A stretch of DNA of 64,000 bases from the NCBI GenBank assembly GCA_905221605.1, contig CAJNDS010002426.1, positions 306,501 through 370,500 on the forward strand, given 5' to 3'. Position numbers and translations under genes: made by a program. The notes beneath the pieces are model-generated. The model had not been told where the DNA came from and searched no databases. It saw nothing but the letters and a program-made list of their open reading frames with translations. The stretch comes from Symbiodinium natans. Lineage: Eukaryota; Sar; Dinophyceae; Suessiales; Symbiodiniaceae. This document shows positions 22,619 through 33,640 of the stretch, one piece after another (position 1 is the stretch's first letter; each line of letters begins with the position of its first letter).

Positions 22619-25600
22619 GTAAGTGTGACATCAGTGGACCCGAAGGCTGGCACCTTTCAGGTGAGGATGGTCTGTCAATGGGCTTTTCGAGCCAAGTCGG
22701 CATTCGCGGTTTAGGGTTTAGGGTTCAGGGTATAGGGCTTAGGGTCTGACTACCAGCTGACTACCTGCGACTTCCGCACAGGATGTGTAGATATCAGCGG
22801 TCGATGGGTCGTTCTCAGGAACCAACAATCCAAACAACGACACCGAGATCATCTACAGAGGAGTGCCAGGAATCCGCATCCCTGGTCTCAGCGTGAAAGT
22901 CCAGGAGAGCAGGCTGCTCACCACAATTAGATTGCTCACCTTGAACCGTAAACCCTTGAACCCGAAACCCCGAAATCCAAAACCCTAAACCTTCATCGGT
23001 CTTTTGCCCCTCCCCCCGCCACAAAATGACAGCCGAACCTGGTCCCAGGATTTGGAAGGTACTCGAGGGCAACAGCAACAACATCATCAAATGGAATGGC
23101 ACATCGATATTTCTGCTGGAAGGCTTCAAGATGTATCAGCTCAAGGACACACTTCAACAGTCAATGGAATTTGGGATGTTCGCCCTTACACTAACGCCCC
23201 TTAATTGGAATTAATGGGGGTACTATAATCCCATTCAGGACTGTTAGTAGAATGGGGAACATCGTAAAATGGAAAGGTTACAGACTTGCAGACCGCCAGG
23301 ATTTCCCTTTTGACCGTCACGTCATCCGACTGCAGAATCTGGACTTCGTATGGAGAAGCTACAAAGATGATGACGATTTCTTCGACTCCATGAAGATTGC
23401 ACCTTGCTCTGAAGGAGCTGATGGCGTAACTAAGTTGCTGCTTATACTCGGAAGCATTATTTAGTGGAGTGGTACTGTTCAGCCCATGCCTCCTGTTTTT
23501 TGTGTTCGCCAGCTACTTGGAGCGCATTTCTGTGCGACAAATTCGCACAGGCTCTCTTGTGAGTCTTTTGCACTGGCTCAGGTGTGGCTACAGATCGAGT
23601 CAAAGTCCATTCTACCAGAATGGAAGCTTGGCAGCACTTGGCACCATGACTTGGACCAAGTGTTACTCAAAACCTGAACTTCAAGTAAGGTGAAAGTTGC
23701 CCTCCTACCATAATTACTAAAGGTTTAGGGTTTATGGCACCCCAAGCTTTTTCAGAGTCAAGATGTTGAGGGCCTTGTGGGCTCCTGTTTATAGGCAGAA
23801 GCACGTCGATTCTCGCTGTCGCGATTCTCTTGATTTAGGGTTTAGAGGGTTTAGGGTCGTGCGCCTGGGAGGAAGAGACGAAGCAAAATGTTAACACTCT
23901 TGCCTTGCGACTGTGAGAAGCTCGACCTTTCAACAAGAACCTAAGTTGTAATGGCGTGTGTACACAACTCGTAGATGTTTAGACACGTGACACAGAAGGA
24001 GATTCTGCGAAGTCAAATGAAGAGAAGAAAAAAAGCGGCTTCCTGTGGCTCTGCGCGTTGCCAGTCAGAATGCGTGCGCTCTCTCTCGCTCTCTCTCAAG
24101 CCCTGAGCCCTAAACCCTAAACCGGCTTTCTAGATTGTCAGATGGGCTGTGAAACGTGCCGGAGGGGTTGAGAAGCTTCGTTGCCTAAACCCAAAAATCG
24201 CATGCTCTGGGTCCTAGACCTTTCCCATAACGCCACGAACGGAGAAGCCTTCGAACGCCACGAAGAAAAGACGAAAACACATCAAGCACAACTTCTAACC
24301 ATGTCAACCATGGCTCCTGAGGATGTTCCTCTTATTCTCACAGTCCTTAATAGGATTATAGTACTCCCCCCCTCTATGATAGACCCTATTAAGGACTGTT
24401 AGTATAAGGGGAACATCCCAAATGGTCCCCTTTAGATTTCACAGCTGTGCGGGTCTTGGGCACGATGCGCAGACGAGAAATCTGGAATCCATGGAAGTCC
24501 AGGAAGCTGTTGACAGCATCGGTCCGTCATGATTCTCGAAAGAAGCATAGTTGGGTCAGTTATCTTGGGGAATCCGATTATAACGAACGGAGAACTCTAA
24601 GCCCTAAGCCCGAAAAAACCCCAAGACCCTACTAAAACCCACATGGCCCCTGAAATTCGAGAGCCCCCCCCCCCCCCCCCCCAGATGCCCCCAAAGACGC
24701 AAAGGACGCCAGCTGGGCCTCTCATTGAGCCCCTCCAGAAGGTGGATTGGAATGACCCACAAGCGAGTCAGCCGCGAACTCAGCTGTTAGGTTTTTAGGG
24801 TTCCGGGTTCAGGGTTCAGGGTTAGGGTTTAGGGTTTAGGGTTTAGGGTTTAGGGTTTAGGGTTTAGGGTTTAGGGTTTGGGGGGCGGCTTCAGGGTTGA
24901 GGTTTTGGCTCAGCCCCTCAACCTCAGCTTCTCCATGCCACGCTCCAGATTGTTTCAATTTGGGGCCGGAGGAGGGGGGGGGGGGGGCGGGAGGGTTTAG
25001 GGTTTAGGGCTTAGGGCTTAGGGCTTAGGGCTTAGGGCTTAGGGCTTAGGGCTTAGGGTTTAGGGTAGGGTTTAGGGTAAATTATGGTGGGGAGGGGGGC
25101 CTAGCAAACCCCAGACCTCACATCATAGACCCCCCCCCCCACCCTAGGCTTCCACATCATTTCTCAACATGCCTACGAATTCAACCCTATACCCATTAGA
25201 TTGATGGCACGTTCGGTTATTCATCTGGTTTTCATGAAAAGCAACGATCAAAGAGAATAGTACGTGCAAATGCACAAATGCTCTGAATGAAGTAAATACG
25301 TGTAGCCGAGAACATCTACTTTTCCATATTTAAATGAAGAGGAAAATAAGGTCAATCACGTAGGGTATATATTGCTCCGGACGTTGAGAGAAGAATGCCG
25401 AAAGAATGGGATGGGCGCAATAGCAACAGGTAAGAAAGGGGACAAACGCCTACAGTATTGTAAAGCAGCAGTAGCAACACACGGGGCAGTACAGCATTTG
25501 ATAGGAGAATATGAAGGTTTTGGCGATTTGGTTGAAACAATGAAAAATAAATGGCCAGAACGAAAGATAAATTACAAGTTTAAACATGAAATTAATGGAA

Positions 25601-28600
25601 GTAATATTCGTAGATAGGATGATTTATCAACTGGTGCTAGTGGTTTGAGATATTCTTGAGGCTCCTTCGTTTTGGTATGACAAGACTTGTTTGTTTTTTT
25701 CACAGAACCACAAGGACATTCTAGCTTAAATGAATGCTCTTGCCAATACTTCTTCTAAGTGTCTTTGTTTCATTGGTATTCTTGTTTCATGCCCTTTGTC
25801 TTCTCAGGGCTTTTGTTCCCTAATTCCTTCAGGTAGAACGTTATTTCACTATGTTTTCATAGAACTGCTTACTTCTTTTTTATGTTTGGCTATTGTCTCT
25901 ACATAGTATTCTTTCTTGGTTCTTCCTGCTACTGAACAGCTCAATGTAGCAATGTCCCTGGTTATTTCACAATCTTTTTTTCGCAGTTCTTCCTTTGAAT
26001 TTCACGGGCACAGCTCAATATCTCTATCTAAAGATGCTCTTCGCCCAAGTTCTCTCATTTTCTGAAGTTGACATATTTTGTAATTATAGGACTCTTTACA
26101 GGTGATACCTCGTTTATGCCAGAAAAAACCTTTGCTTCACGATTGCGTTGTTGATCATACACATCTTCATCATCATCATCATCAATGGTGTTTCCAATGC
26201 CATAGATCTTGCCATCGTTATAGTCAATTTTTATCTGTACTATTCTAGTACCTGTATTATCTATTCTTCAAATACCTTAAATTTGGATAATTACTTTGCG
26301 GAGGAGCTTTTATAGAGCGTCTCCAATAATGAAGATTTTTGGCACACAAACTAAAATGGAAGCCCAAACAAAATAGACTCCACAATATTCTGGTGATATT
26401 GGATGGTAAAGCAGATGCTCCTGAAGTAGCACGACATGGCAAATCGCTATATAGTTGGGGTCGTCAGGCAGGTATTTCTGTCGTAGCATCATCACAAAAG
26501 GCATTTATTCCCAGATGGCGGCTTGAAAAATGGCGTGATCAGACATGCTCCCCCAACCGTGGAAGCCTGTCAGACTCTACCGCATATGATTTTGAACAGT
26601 GTCCTTGTCAATACATCCATTTCCAGCGATGTCAAGAGATCCTGGCCGAAACATCATCCGACCTGCGGCAAACGTGCATGGCTGGCCATTGCACCGTACA
26701 ATTGCACAATCTTTGGCGTCGGATGCGGACACTGTGTCAGTCAAACTGACCCTGTCTCATACAACTTTCAGAGCATAGACTCATGCTTCAGGTCGTGCGC
26801 AAGAGGAAAGGAGTGCCGCTTACCTTTGCCCAGAGTGCGTGAAGCTTAACTTCGCAGCTCGCACTCTACACGCATGCGTTCCATATCCTCTGGCTTTGCA
26901 ATACATTCTCGCCCAGGGAAGGGGCTTCTACTTCTCCCCCGCCTTCACGTCACGACTCACGACCAGAGAGCGCATGATCACCAGTGCGTTCCAGACCCAT
27001 TCGATGAGCGCTGGCACAAGCGTGCCACGGAGAGGATGCTTGAGGAGTTGGGGGGTTCAACTTCAGAGAGCACAGACAAGACCATCTGCGGCCTGCGTGA
27101 CCAGGTTCCCAGAGTAGATCGCTTAAATCTGGCCGGGACAATCGAGACGCAATACGTGTGCAAACTTTGCTGCGTACGTCAAAGCTGTGAAGCTTCCGAT
27201 CGTCACGACATGCAGGCCCCGTTGTGAGATTGACTTCAAAATCGTCTTTATAAACGCAATATACAATCTGTGTGACATGATATGTAGCTCAAATCATCGC
27301 ATGATTAATTTAGGCGGTAACTGAGCGTGAAATGAATGCTATAAGATATTGTCCTACTTGTAAGATATGTAGAAGTCATGTAGCGCTTGAAAGCCTCAAC
27401 AAAAACAAGAAGGCTTAAACCGGCGGATTTGTAAGAGGCAGTGCCTCGTACAAGTTATATCCAACTCTTTGCAAGGGCTCTAAGCGCAACTTTTTAAAAT
27501 CTTTAAAGTTAGAACTCATGGAGAAAAGACTCATGGTAATTCTCGCAAATATAAAACAATTACTAAGCCAATGGATAAAGACAGTGATGCTTGCAAGAGT
27601 CATTTAGATACCAAAGTAGATGTTGAACATTATGAGATTGAATACGATGGCGACAGGCGGCTATATTCTGTAGTGCTGTGCTTGGCAAGAACTATATTTT
27701 TCAAAAGCACATGTACAGCGTTGGGAACTTATATATCCATATAAATGAATGACAGAAGTTCTGGATATACAAGCAAACAGCGACTTGAACCTCGCAAGGA
27801 CTGAAGTTATGGAAGCCTTAACTGGTGTATCGTATATGGAAAACAATTGCACGACCATGGTTTATGTAAGGGACGGAGAATGTTTGTTGCCATTGTGGAT
27901 GCGAGGACACCAGACGATTTGAGAAGAGAAAAGCAACAAAAAGAAAGAGCTGATTTCATTCTTCATAGAAATTCTTCCTTCACCTTGGGGTGGCAAATGC
28001 TGTGTGAGGATTCTACCGAGGCGGCGTAGCCCAGTTAAGGGATATAATCTCTGGGGATGACCTCAGACCTCTTGAGGATAGTGGTTATAGACTGGGCCAG
28101 GTTGTTTAGGTGTTTTTGTTTTTGGACTGTGCTGTAAGTACTGTATTGGTTGTGGTGACTTGCTTTGTTTCTGGGTTGTGTTATTTGGAAAGGTTGAGTT
28201 CGTAGGCGGGTTGAGACAAGGTCTGGAAGCGTAGGGGGGTCCATGACGTGATCCCTGGGGTTAGCACCTGCTTGATGCCCTGCAAGGGTTCCTGTTCTAA
28301 TACGCCCGTTGCATTGAGGTTTAGGGCTTAGGTTTCTGACGTGGAGAACTGGCCATTTATCATCCTTGAAGCTTGTAAAGTAAGCCCTAAACCTTGGGAT
28401 GTTCACCCGGAGGTCACAGATGGTCATCGTAGGGTGCGGGGTTTGAGTTGGGATGTTCTCCCTTATACTGACAGTCCTTCATAGGGATCATAGAACCCCT
28501 ACGATAATCCCTATTATGGGCTGTTAGTTGAAGGGGAACATGCCAAGTTTGGGGCCTCTTCTGCGGGGGTTCCTAGAAGGAGGATTAGAGTATTTGTGGG

Positions 28601-30895
28601 TGGCAAAAAACAAAGCGCGCTTGTTCGTCGACGTTGCGGACATACCGACTTCCTTGGGAACCACATGAACCCTAAAATTGGGAACAAGAACCCTGCACGA
28701 CTCTAATCCGTTAATCCCCATCTCGACATCTGTACCCGAGGCTATCACCAGATTGGGAGGAAGAAGAGGCAGACTTTGCGAACAAGTGGCGGCCTCAGCA
28801 ATCGCCCACTGAGACAAAGTCCAGCTACTGTAGCTTTTGGCTGATTTGCAAGCTGTGGAATGGTTGCATGAACTTTGTTCCTTGTGGTATTCTTCTATGT
28901 GTTAGTTCTCGAAAGATGTGAAGTCGGCTCAGTCCATGCTTTAGTGCAAGTAGCAGCAATCAGTCAAGGAACACACAACGATGCAGGTAATGGCACACGG
29001 CGTGGGTGTGTGTGTGTGTGTGTGGGCGTGTGCGCGTGTTTGTGACCCTAAACCCTAAACCCAAAACCCTGAACCCAAAACCCTGAACCCTAAACCCGTA
29101 AACCCTAAACCCTAACCGTTAAACCCTAAACCCTTTGGTTCATGTAGTCCACAGCAAGCCTGGAGACCTGGAATTCCGCCCACGGGCTGTCTACGTTCGT
29201 TTAGACTCCAAGTGGGGGGGGGAGGGGGTTTAGGGCTTGGGGTTTGGGTTTTGGGGTTTAGGGATACCCATTCTGGGGTCCCTTCTTGGGGTTTCGATTC
29301 TATTTGGGGCAGAAAAGGGGGTACCATTTTTGGGGAAATGCCCCAGATGTGTCGAGTCTACTCAGGATGGAAACATTGTCTTGCTGATGCTGTTGCCGCA
29401 TCAAAACTATTTCGCATCTCTTCACGAATGAAATGAGGAAATCACCCACAGGTTTGATGGTTTACAAGGTTCACGACAAGTGGAACAGAGGAATGAAACA
29501 GCAGAGAGTGCTCTGCAAATGCAGAACGGCAATGGTCGCGCAAGTGGCCAGGATCAGGACCCAGAGTTCAGGGCTTGTGGGTATCGCATCCACTGTGTAT
29601 GGTATAGTTCTTCGATGACGGTTTCTGCTTGAAGCTCACGACATGAAACGATTCATTGGCAGTCAACACAGACAACCTGCTGTTGCTGAAGTTGTGCTTG
29701 TTCCCTGCACCTACACCCTAAACCCTAAACCCTGGACCAGGAAGCTAGCAGCTGAGGTTTCAGATCGATTTGAGGATCGAGCGGGCGCACAAGTTCTATG
29801 TGCGGCAAATTCTTTTTGTGACCTACCTGAGCTTTAGCGGCAACGAGAGGGGTTGCAGAGGAGGTTTCCTGGCCCTGGGTGTACAGCCCCAAACCCTGAA
29901 CCCTAAACCCTAAACCCCAAACCCTAAACCCAAAGACTTGGAAAGCCGAGGATCACTCTGACGTCCTGTACACCTCTGTTCATGCATCCTGAGGATATGG
30001 GAGACAGGTCTCTCGGCCTCGTCAGCACATCACAAGATTCAGAATATTTAGGGTTTTGGGTTTAGCGCTTAGGGAAGAATACTCAGAACTTTTGAATAAC
30101 AAGATGTGCAATAGTAGCAATGTTGCAACATTTTGTAAGCATATGGCTCATATGGCGCATAGTGCTTGAGGTGCATGAGTGCTTGTGTGATCTTGCGGTT
30201 CCAACGCAGTTCACGTTGGGAATCGCATGCATGGTGTTGTGCTCTTCTGGTCCCAGAAGCTAGGCAAACGAGTACGTACCCTACTCCTTTCTGTTCAAGA
30301 AGTTGGCTGTTGACAGAGACCTCACCCTAAACCCGAAACCCTACACCCTAAACCCTAAGCCCTGATATGGCGATGCTGTTCACCCCGCGGAGGCTGAGTG
30401 TCTATGGTGGTGGCCTGCTGACTTTGGTGGCCTTCAAGTACGGGGTCATGGACCATCTCCCCAGTGTACCGTACTCGACCTTTACGGATTCATACTTGTT
30501 CCTCCAAGCGCACTTGGTGCGACTTTTTTTCTCAAAACACATGGCAATGCACGGGTTGGATGGACCTTGTTCGAGTTCTTTTTTGGTGCGGCGGAAACCG
30601 CATCCTCTTGCAAGAGCATCGGCTGAGGCTATGGCAGATGGTGACCATAACCATGTGTACCCTCGAATCGCTGATCGCATATCGCCTGAAGGACTACAAC
30701 CAGGACGCAGTTTACTTTGGACTTAGATGTACCTGCTGCCACTGGTGCATCGCCGTTGCAAAGTCTTACCGGTCTGTTGGCAAGGCACGGTCACAACATG
30801 TTGAGGCTCTACAAAATGGAAGAGTCTTGCAGGAGCTGGTCGACTGGATCGAAAACATAACATTCTTCTCAGCCGCTTGGCTACGCGTAAAGCCA
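22619..30895 (+). CDS. Pentameric ligand-gated ion channel (Cys-loop-receptor-like), multi-exon
   Basis: A plasma- or organelle-membrane channel subunit. Extracellular-domain exons: 22,619-22,660 (TSVDPKAGTFQ, then donor CAG|GTGAGG); about 22,797-22,940; about 23,040-23,172 (QLKDTLQQSMEF); 23,300 to about 23,400 (DFPFDRHVIRLQN, the FPFD motif); 23,582-23,659 (IESKSILPEWKLG); probably about 29,452-29,560 (EFRACGYRIHCVYG). Pore domain: 29,764-29,830 (LRIERAHKFYVRQILFVTYL, pre-M1/M1), 29,951-30,007 (M1 end, PEDMGDR), 30,393-30,507 (LSVYGGGLLTLVAFKYG, M2, into M3), 30,638-30,706 (MVTITMCTLESLIAYRL, rest of M3), about 30,833-30,895 (DWIENITFFSAAW, M4). The paired Cys of the animal Cys-loop are not evident, as in protist and bacterial homologues. 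The start codon, one or two ectodomain exons and the C-terminal end are unresolved. The M1a/M1b junction is ambiguous because GAG occurs at both ends. Ligand and ion selectivity cannot be inferred. Confidence 0.85.
23173..23264. mobile_element. Family-B MITE at an exon edge of the channel gene
   Basis: GGGATGTTCGCCCTTACACT at the left pairs with CTGTTAGTAGAATGGGGAAC-ATC at the right, typical B ends. It starts directly after the codons QQSMEF of the channel gene and lies wholly in the following intron. The only GC/GT dinucleotide available as a donor near that exon end (TTC|GCCC) falls inside the element's own terminal repeat. Confidence 0.75.
24095..24320. other. Intronic DNA of the channel gene
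   Basis: A CT-rich run (24,078-24,098), a CCCTAAA patch, and an open segment (24,181-24,320) of unknown meaning. Further on, 24,682-24,790 is exon-like (PPKTQRTPAGPLIEPLQKVD then WNDPQASQPRTQ) directly after a C-run, but it is not assigned to the channel with confidence. Confidence 0.3.
24321..24419. mobile_element. Family-B MITE
   Basis: GGATGTTCCTCTTATTCTCAC and the inverse GTTAGTATAAGGGGAACATCC flank ACAGTCCTTAATAGG / CCTATTAAGGACTGT arms, so almost the whole element is one hairpin with an apical C-run. Confidence 0.85.
24785..25080. repeat. TTTAGGG array grading into GGGCTTA repeats
   Basis: Ten TTTAGGG units at about 24,815-24,880, then a G-run, then about eight TTAGGGC units (25,000-25,060): the single-base variant has been amplified in tandem. 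Confidence 0.85.
25150..26338. other. AT-rich insertion, left part, with decayed coding sequence
   Basis: Base composition drops sharply compared with the flanks and telomeric heptamers disappear until about 28.3 kb. An 81-residue plus-strand frame (25,372-25,617) reads LREECRKNGMGAIATGKKG with a basic C terminus. On the minus strand, about 25,850-26,060, a lysine-rich helical frame (KKDCEITRDIATLS, then VETIAKHKKEV) is broken by stops. Neither is recognised. Composition and density match the packaging-ATPase remnant that follows, so I treat this as one foreign insertion. Confidence 0.45.
26339..26560 (+). pseudogene. Remnant resembling a viral/Polinton-type DNA-packaging ATPase (A32-like)
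   Basis: In packaging ATPases of large DNA viruses, Polintons and Polinton-like viruses, the Walker B strand (hydrophobic-LLD) is followed by a conserved RHG-type arginine and a sensor strand ending in SQ. The frame here shows HNILVILDG, then ARHGKSLYSWGRQAGISVVA directly followed by SSQ, in that order and spacing. The N-terminal Walker A part is absent and the similarity ends after about 65 residues. The frame stays open to 26,749, but the rest does not resemble the family. The second acidic residue expected after the Walker B Asp is Gly. This is therefore a broken fragment inside the AT-rich insertion within the channel gene. The family call is from memory of motif layout and is moderately uncertain. 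Confidence 0.4.
26561..27240 (+). other. GC-richer block inside the AT-rich insertion, open frames of unknown origin
   Basis: Overlapping frames (to 26,849; 26,839-27,117; 26,874-27,227) suggest a coding sequence with frameshifts. One contains a Cys/His cluster (CTIFGVGCGHC), another an acidic helix (DERWHKRATERMLEELGG). No family is recognised. It may be a second gene of the insertion or host sequence captured with it. Confidence 0.3.
27241..28030 (+). pseudogene. Decayed coding fragments, AT-rich insertion right part
   Basis: A frame at about 27,567-27,744 (DVEHYEIEYDGDRRLYSVVL) and another at about 27,780-27,890 (DLNLARTEVMEAL, then NNCTTMVYVRDGECLLPLW) look like protein-coding sequence interrupted by stops and frameshifts. 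A lysine/arginine-rich frame follows to 28,029. No family recognised. They share composition with the ATPase remnant. Confidence 0.35.
28450..28543. mobile_element. Family-B MITE
   Basis: GGGATGTTCTCCCTTATACT and the inverse TTAGTTGAAGGGGAACATGCC enclose ACAGTCCTTCATAGGGAT / ATCCCTATTATGGGCTGT arms. Confidence 0.85.
28600..29445. other. Intronic DNA with two exon-like segments
   Basis: About 28,604-28,670 reads KNKARLFVDVADIPTSLGTT, and about 29,151-29,208 follows CCACAG and reads KPGDLEFRPRAVYVRLDSK. Both have coding character on the + strand. They could be channel exons or another gene nested between; phase does not settle it. A GT run (29,004-29,025) and CCCTAAA variants (29,043-29,130) lie between. 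Confidence 0.3.
30508..30637 (+). other. GC-AG intron splitting M3 of the channel
   Basis: CTC CAA|GCGCAC at the donor and ATGGCAG|ATG GTG at the acceptor. Removing it joins DSYLFLQ to MVTITMCTLESL in phase 0, giving a continuous M3 helix. The unspliced frame loses the membrane character, so the intron is well supported. Confidence 0.8.
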
Positions 30896-30899
30896 GCGT

Positions 30900-31235
30900 T
30901 TTTGCACTCGTCAATGATGCTGATATCGTATACGTTTCCTTTATCCCAAGTGGACAGGGTCATTGTCTAAAAAAGAAGAAGGAGCAGCCTAACCAAGCCT
31001 TACTTACCCTGGTCATCCAAAACCTCATACCAGGATTGAAGACGCTCTGAATTTCCTGCGCTGTGTGAACGTTGCATGCCAGAACTGCGGCCCGAGATCG
31101 TAGAAGCTTTGATCCCAGCCCTTCTCGCAAGGGATGCAAGCTCAGCTTGTGCGGGCGATAGAGAGATATTGCCTATCCCCCCTTTGCCACCTGATATCAT
31201 TAATTTTATACACGAGAAATATACCAAAAACAAAA

Positions 31236-31266
<31 letters not shown>

Positions 31267-32587
31267 CGCTATCATTTTTATATAATTTTATATATAGAAT
31301 AGCGTGATTTTCTCAAAAGGACAACCGAAAAAAGGGTCCCCGAAATTTGAGCAATTGTCCAGACGCAACATCTTTAGGCTGTCCTGAAGCCTTCAGCCGA
31401 GAGTCGTTCTGGGCCATGCAAACGGCCAGCCGTTTAACATGCAAGTCATGCCGAACACCCCTTTAGGGTTTAGGGTTTAGGGTTTAGGTTTTAGGGGTTA
31501 GGGTTTAGGGTTTAGGGTTGACCTTGAGAAGTGAGACGACACGTTTAAGCCGCGCCTCAAGCATGCAACAAAGCCCCGAGGTCGTTGCAATCTGGACACT
31601 GACTCTGATGATGGTATGGTGCTGCAAGCCGCGATGCAGAAAGGCATGGGATGATGTGTCCGAGACACCCGGCAGGCACTACGCTGACTCAAGAAACCCA
31701 TATGGGCATTTCCAAGAATAGTTGGGGTACCCTTACTATACCCCAAAATATATCAGCCCCCAAAAGGGCACCTCTATATTTTGGGCAACTCTCACGGGGT
31801 CGACAATCCATACCCCATTGCAACATCTGAACCATCTGGGGCCGAATCTGGGGAGTGTTTCACGTGTGTTGGGCGGTGTTCGGATTGATTGGCACGCTGC
31901 CCAATTTCTGGAACCATTATCTTGAACTAGGCAAGCAGAAGATGATACAGGGCTTGGTGGGGGGCATGTCCAGGCAACATGAGCATGTCGGAATATGCCC
32001 GGTGCTGGCCGGTGTCGTGTAGTAGCCGTAGTCCTGCAAAAGTTGCGCACCACTCATCCGTCGCCCGAACAAACTTGCTACTAGTAGGTTGAAAGCAGGG
32101 CTTCTGCAGCTGCATCCTTGCTTTACATGTGGGGTTCGGGTGCCCCAACAAGGGGCCGTAATCGAGGGAGCTGACCATGTAGCTTTCTTGAGTCCGTATA
32201 CATCCTCGTCCATTGTTGTGTGTCAAACTCTCTCTGTGACCATGAGGAATCTTGGCTTTCTTCTGGCTGGCTCTTAGGACTTTAACCTCTTGGGTTTTTC
32301 TAGAAACTACAAGAAGGAGCCCAAAAGTTAAACTTCTCGGCGAGCTTCAGAAGTCAGCCAAGGAATGACGATGACCCTATGAGGGTACCCAAGAACTTGC
32401 CTTCGTTCTTTTCACACAGCCGCTTGGCCCAATGGATGCACTGGCAGCTGCAATCGCCTTTCCTTCTGCCTACTTGCTTTGCCGCGCTTTTGGGCATCTT
32501 GCTTGTTTAGGGTTTTTTGGCCCCCAAAACCCCAAAATCCCTGAACCCGAAGACCCTAAACCTCTAACGCCTAAAACTCAGTGCCAG
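30900..32587. other. Region between the channel and carrier genes
   Basis: Contains TATATA simple sequence (31,225-31,285), a TTTAGGG array (31,462-31,518), a MITE-like inverted repeat (about 31,700-31,795, arms GGGGTACCCTTACTATACCCC and inverse AGGGCACCTCTATATTTTGGG) and overlapping frames on both strands (31,736-32,226) without motifs. Confidence 0.35.
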
Positions 32588-32753
32588 GTGAGTTTCGCCA
32601 AATCACATCTCCGAGTCGAAAGGAACGGACGTGAGGCTCCACGGGTCAAAGTTGGAGCTTTCGGCGATCGCAGGATGCAATTGGATGCAAATTCAGCATT
32701 GATGGGCCAGCATTTGGCCTCAAAATGCTTGGCACTCTGCTCCCTCGAAGCTG
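32588..32753 (+). CDS. Exon-like segment, unrecognised
   Basis: An open segment of 55 codons between CCAG and a consensus donor (GCTG|GTGAGC) reads VSFAKSHLRVERNGREAPRV onward to HLASKCLALCSLEA. Its first bases (CAG|GTGAGT) are themselves a perfect donor, so the segment could instead be intronic. Not assigned to a neighbour. Confidence 0.3.
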
Positions 32754-32934
32754 GTGAGCATTGGTGAGGTTTTTGTGCATGACTCGTCTCGGTGAAACGT
32801 ATCATTGACCGTGAGAGGAGGGGTCAGGCAGTCCTCGTGCCGTTTCGGATGCCGGTTGCCACCCCCTCCCCGGCTTTTTGTACAGCCATGCGAGGCGAAT
32901 ACAAAAAAGGCCCCGAACATCCCTAAGCCCATGA

Positions 32935-33135
32935 AGATGATATATATAATTTAATGCATATAGTATGTAATATAAGTCAATATCCATATCAATATCAATA
33001 TCAACATAAATATAAATGTAAGTATAGGTATAAGCATAAATGTATATATAGAACATACACATACATATGCATATATGTATATATGTATATGTATGTATGT
33101 ATATGTGTGTATATATATATAGTTTTATACACCGG
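32935..33135. repeat. TATA/CATA-rich simple sequence
   Basis: Imperfect 6-mers (ATATCA, ATAAAT, ATACAT, ATATGT) in both strands. The apparent open frames here are translations of the simple repeat. Confidence 0.8.
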
Positions 33136-33640
33136 ATGGTCACCTCAAACTCAACCCGAAACCCTTACAGGCGAAGCTTCAGGGGAGCTCCTAGCTGGTT
33201 GTGTTTTCACAACAGAACAATACAACAACTTTACGAACGAAATCATACCCAAATAATCATGACATGATATGCGAATGAGCATGTATCTATACATTTGCGC
33301 ACCGCGGGCCCACCCTCATCCCCTCTCCCCCCCCCCCCCTTCCGCGTCGCCTTTCTCTTGCATGCTTTCTTGATCAGTTCTGTTGCCATAGCTTCCCCAT
33401 CTCTTGCTGATGTGACCTTCAGCCGCTTCGGCTGCAGTATCCGGTATTGGACCAATGGACAATCGCGTTCTGGAGCTCAGCGCACCTTACTGGGTCATGC
33501 CCTCACATTCTCATGTGGATTCATTAGGTGCATGTTGATCTCTTGGACATTCCTAGAAGCACCCTGTGGCTGAGGCTGCAGCAGATATCTCTAGGGCGGT
33601 TGCATTTCATAGACAGGACTGACAACGCTGCGGACGCTGC

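Noticed and set aside
24903-24912. Relic dinoflagellate spliced leader (TTTTGGCTCA)
   Set aside because: Ten matching bases without the preceding leader sequence and with G instead of AAG after it; likely chance. No gene starts there.
32802-33267. Frames rich in Tyr/Ile/His
   Set aside because: Translations of TATA/CATA simple repeats, as are the similar frames at 3.9-4.1, 6.5-6.75, 15.3-15.55 and 43.4-43.7 kb.
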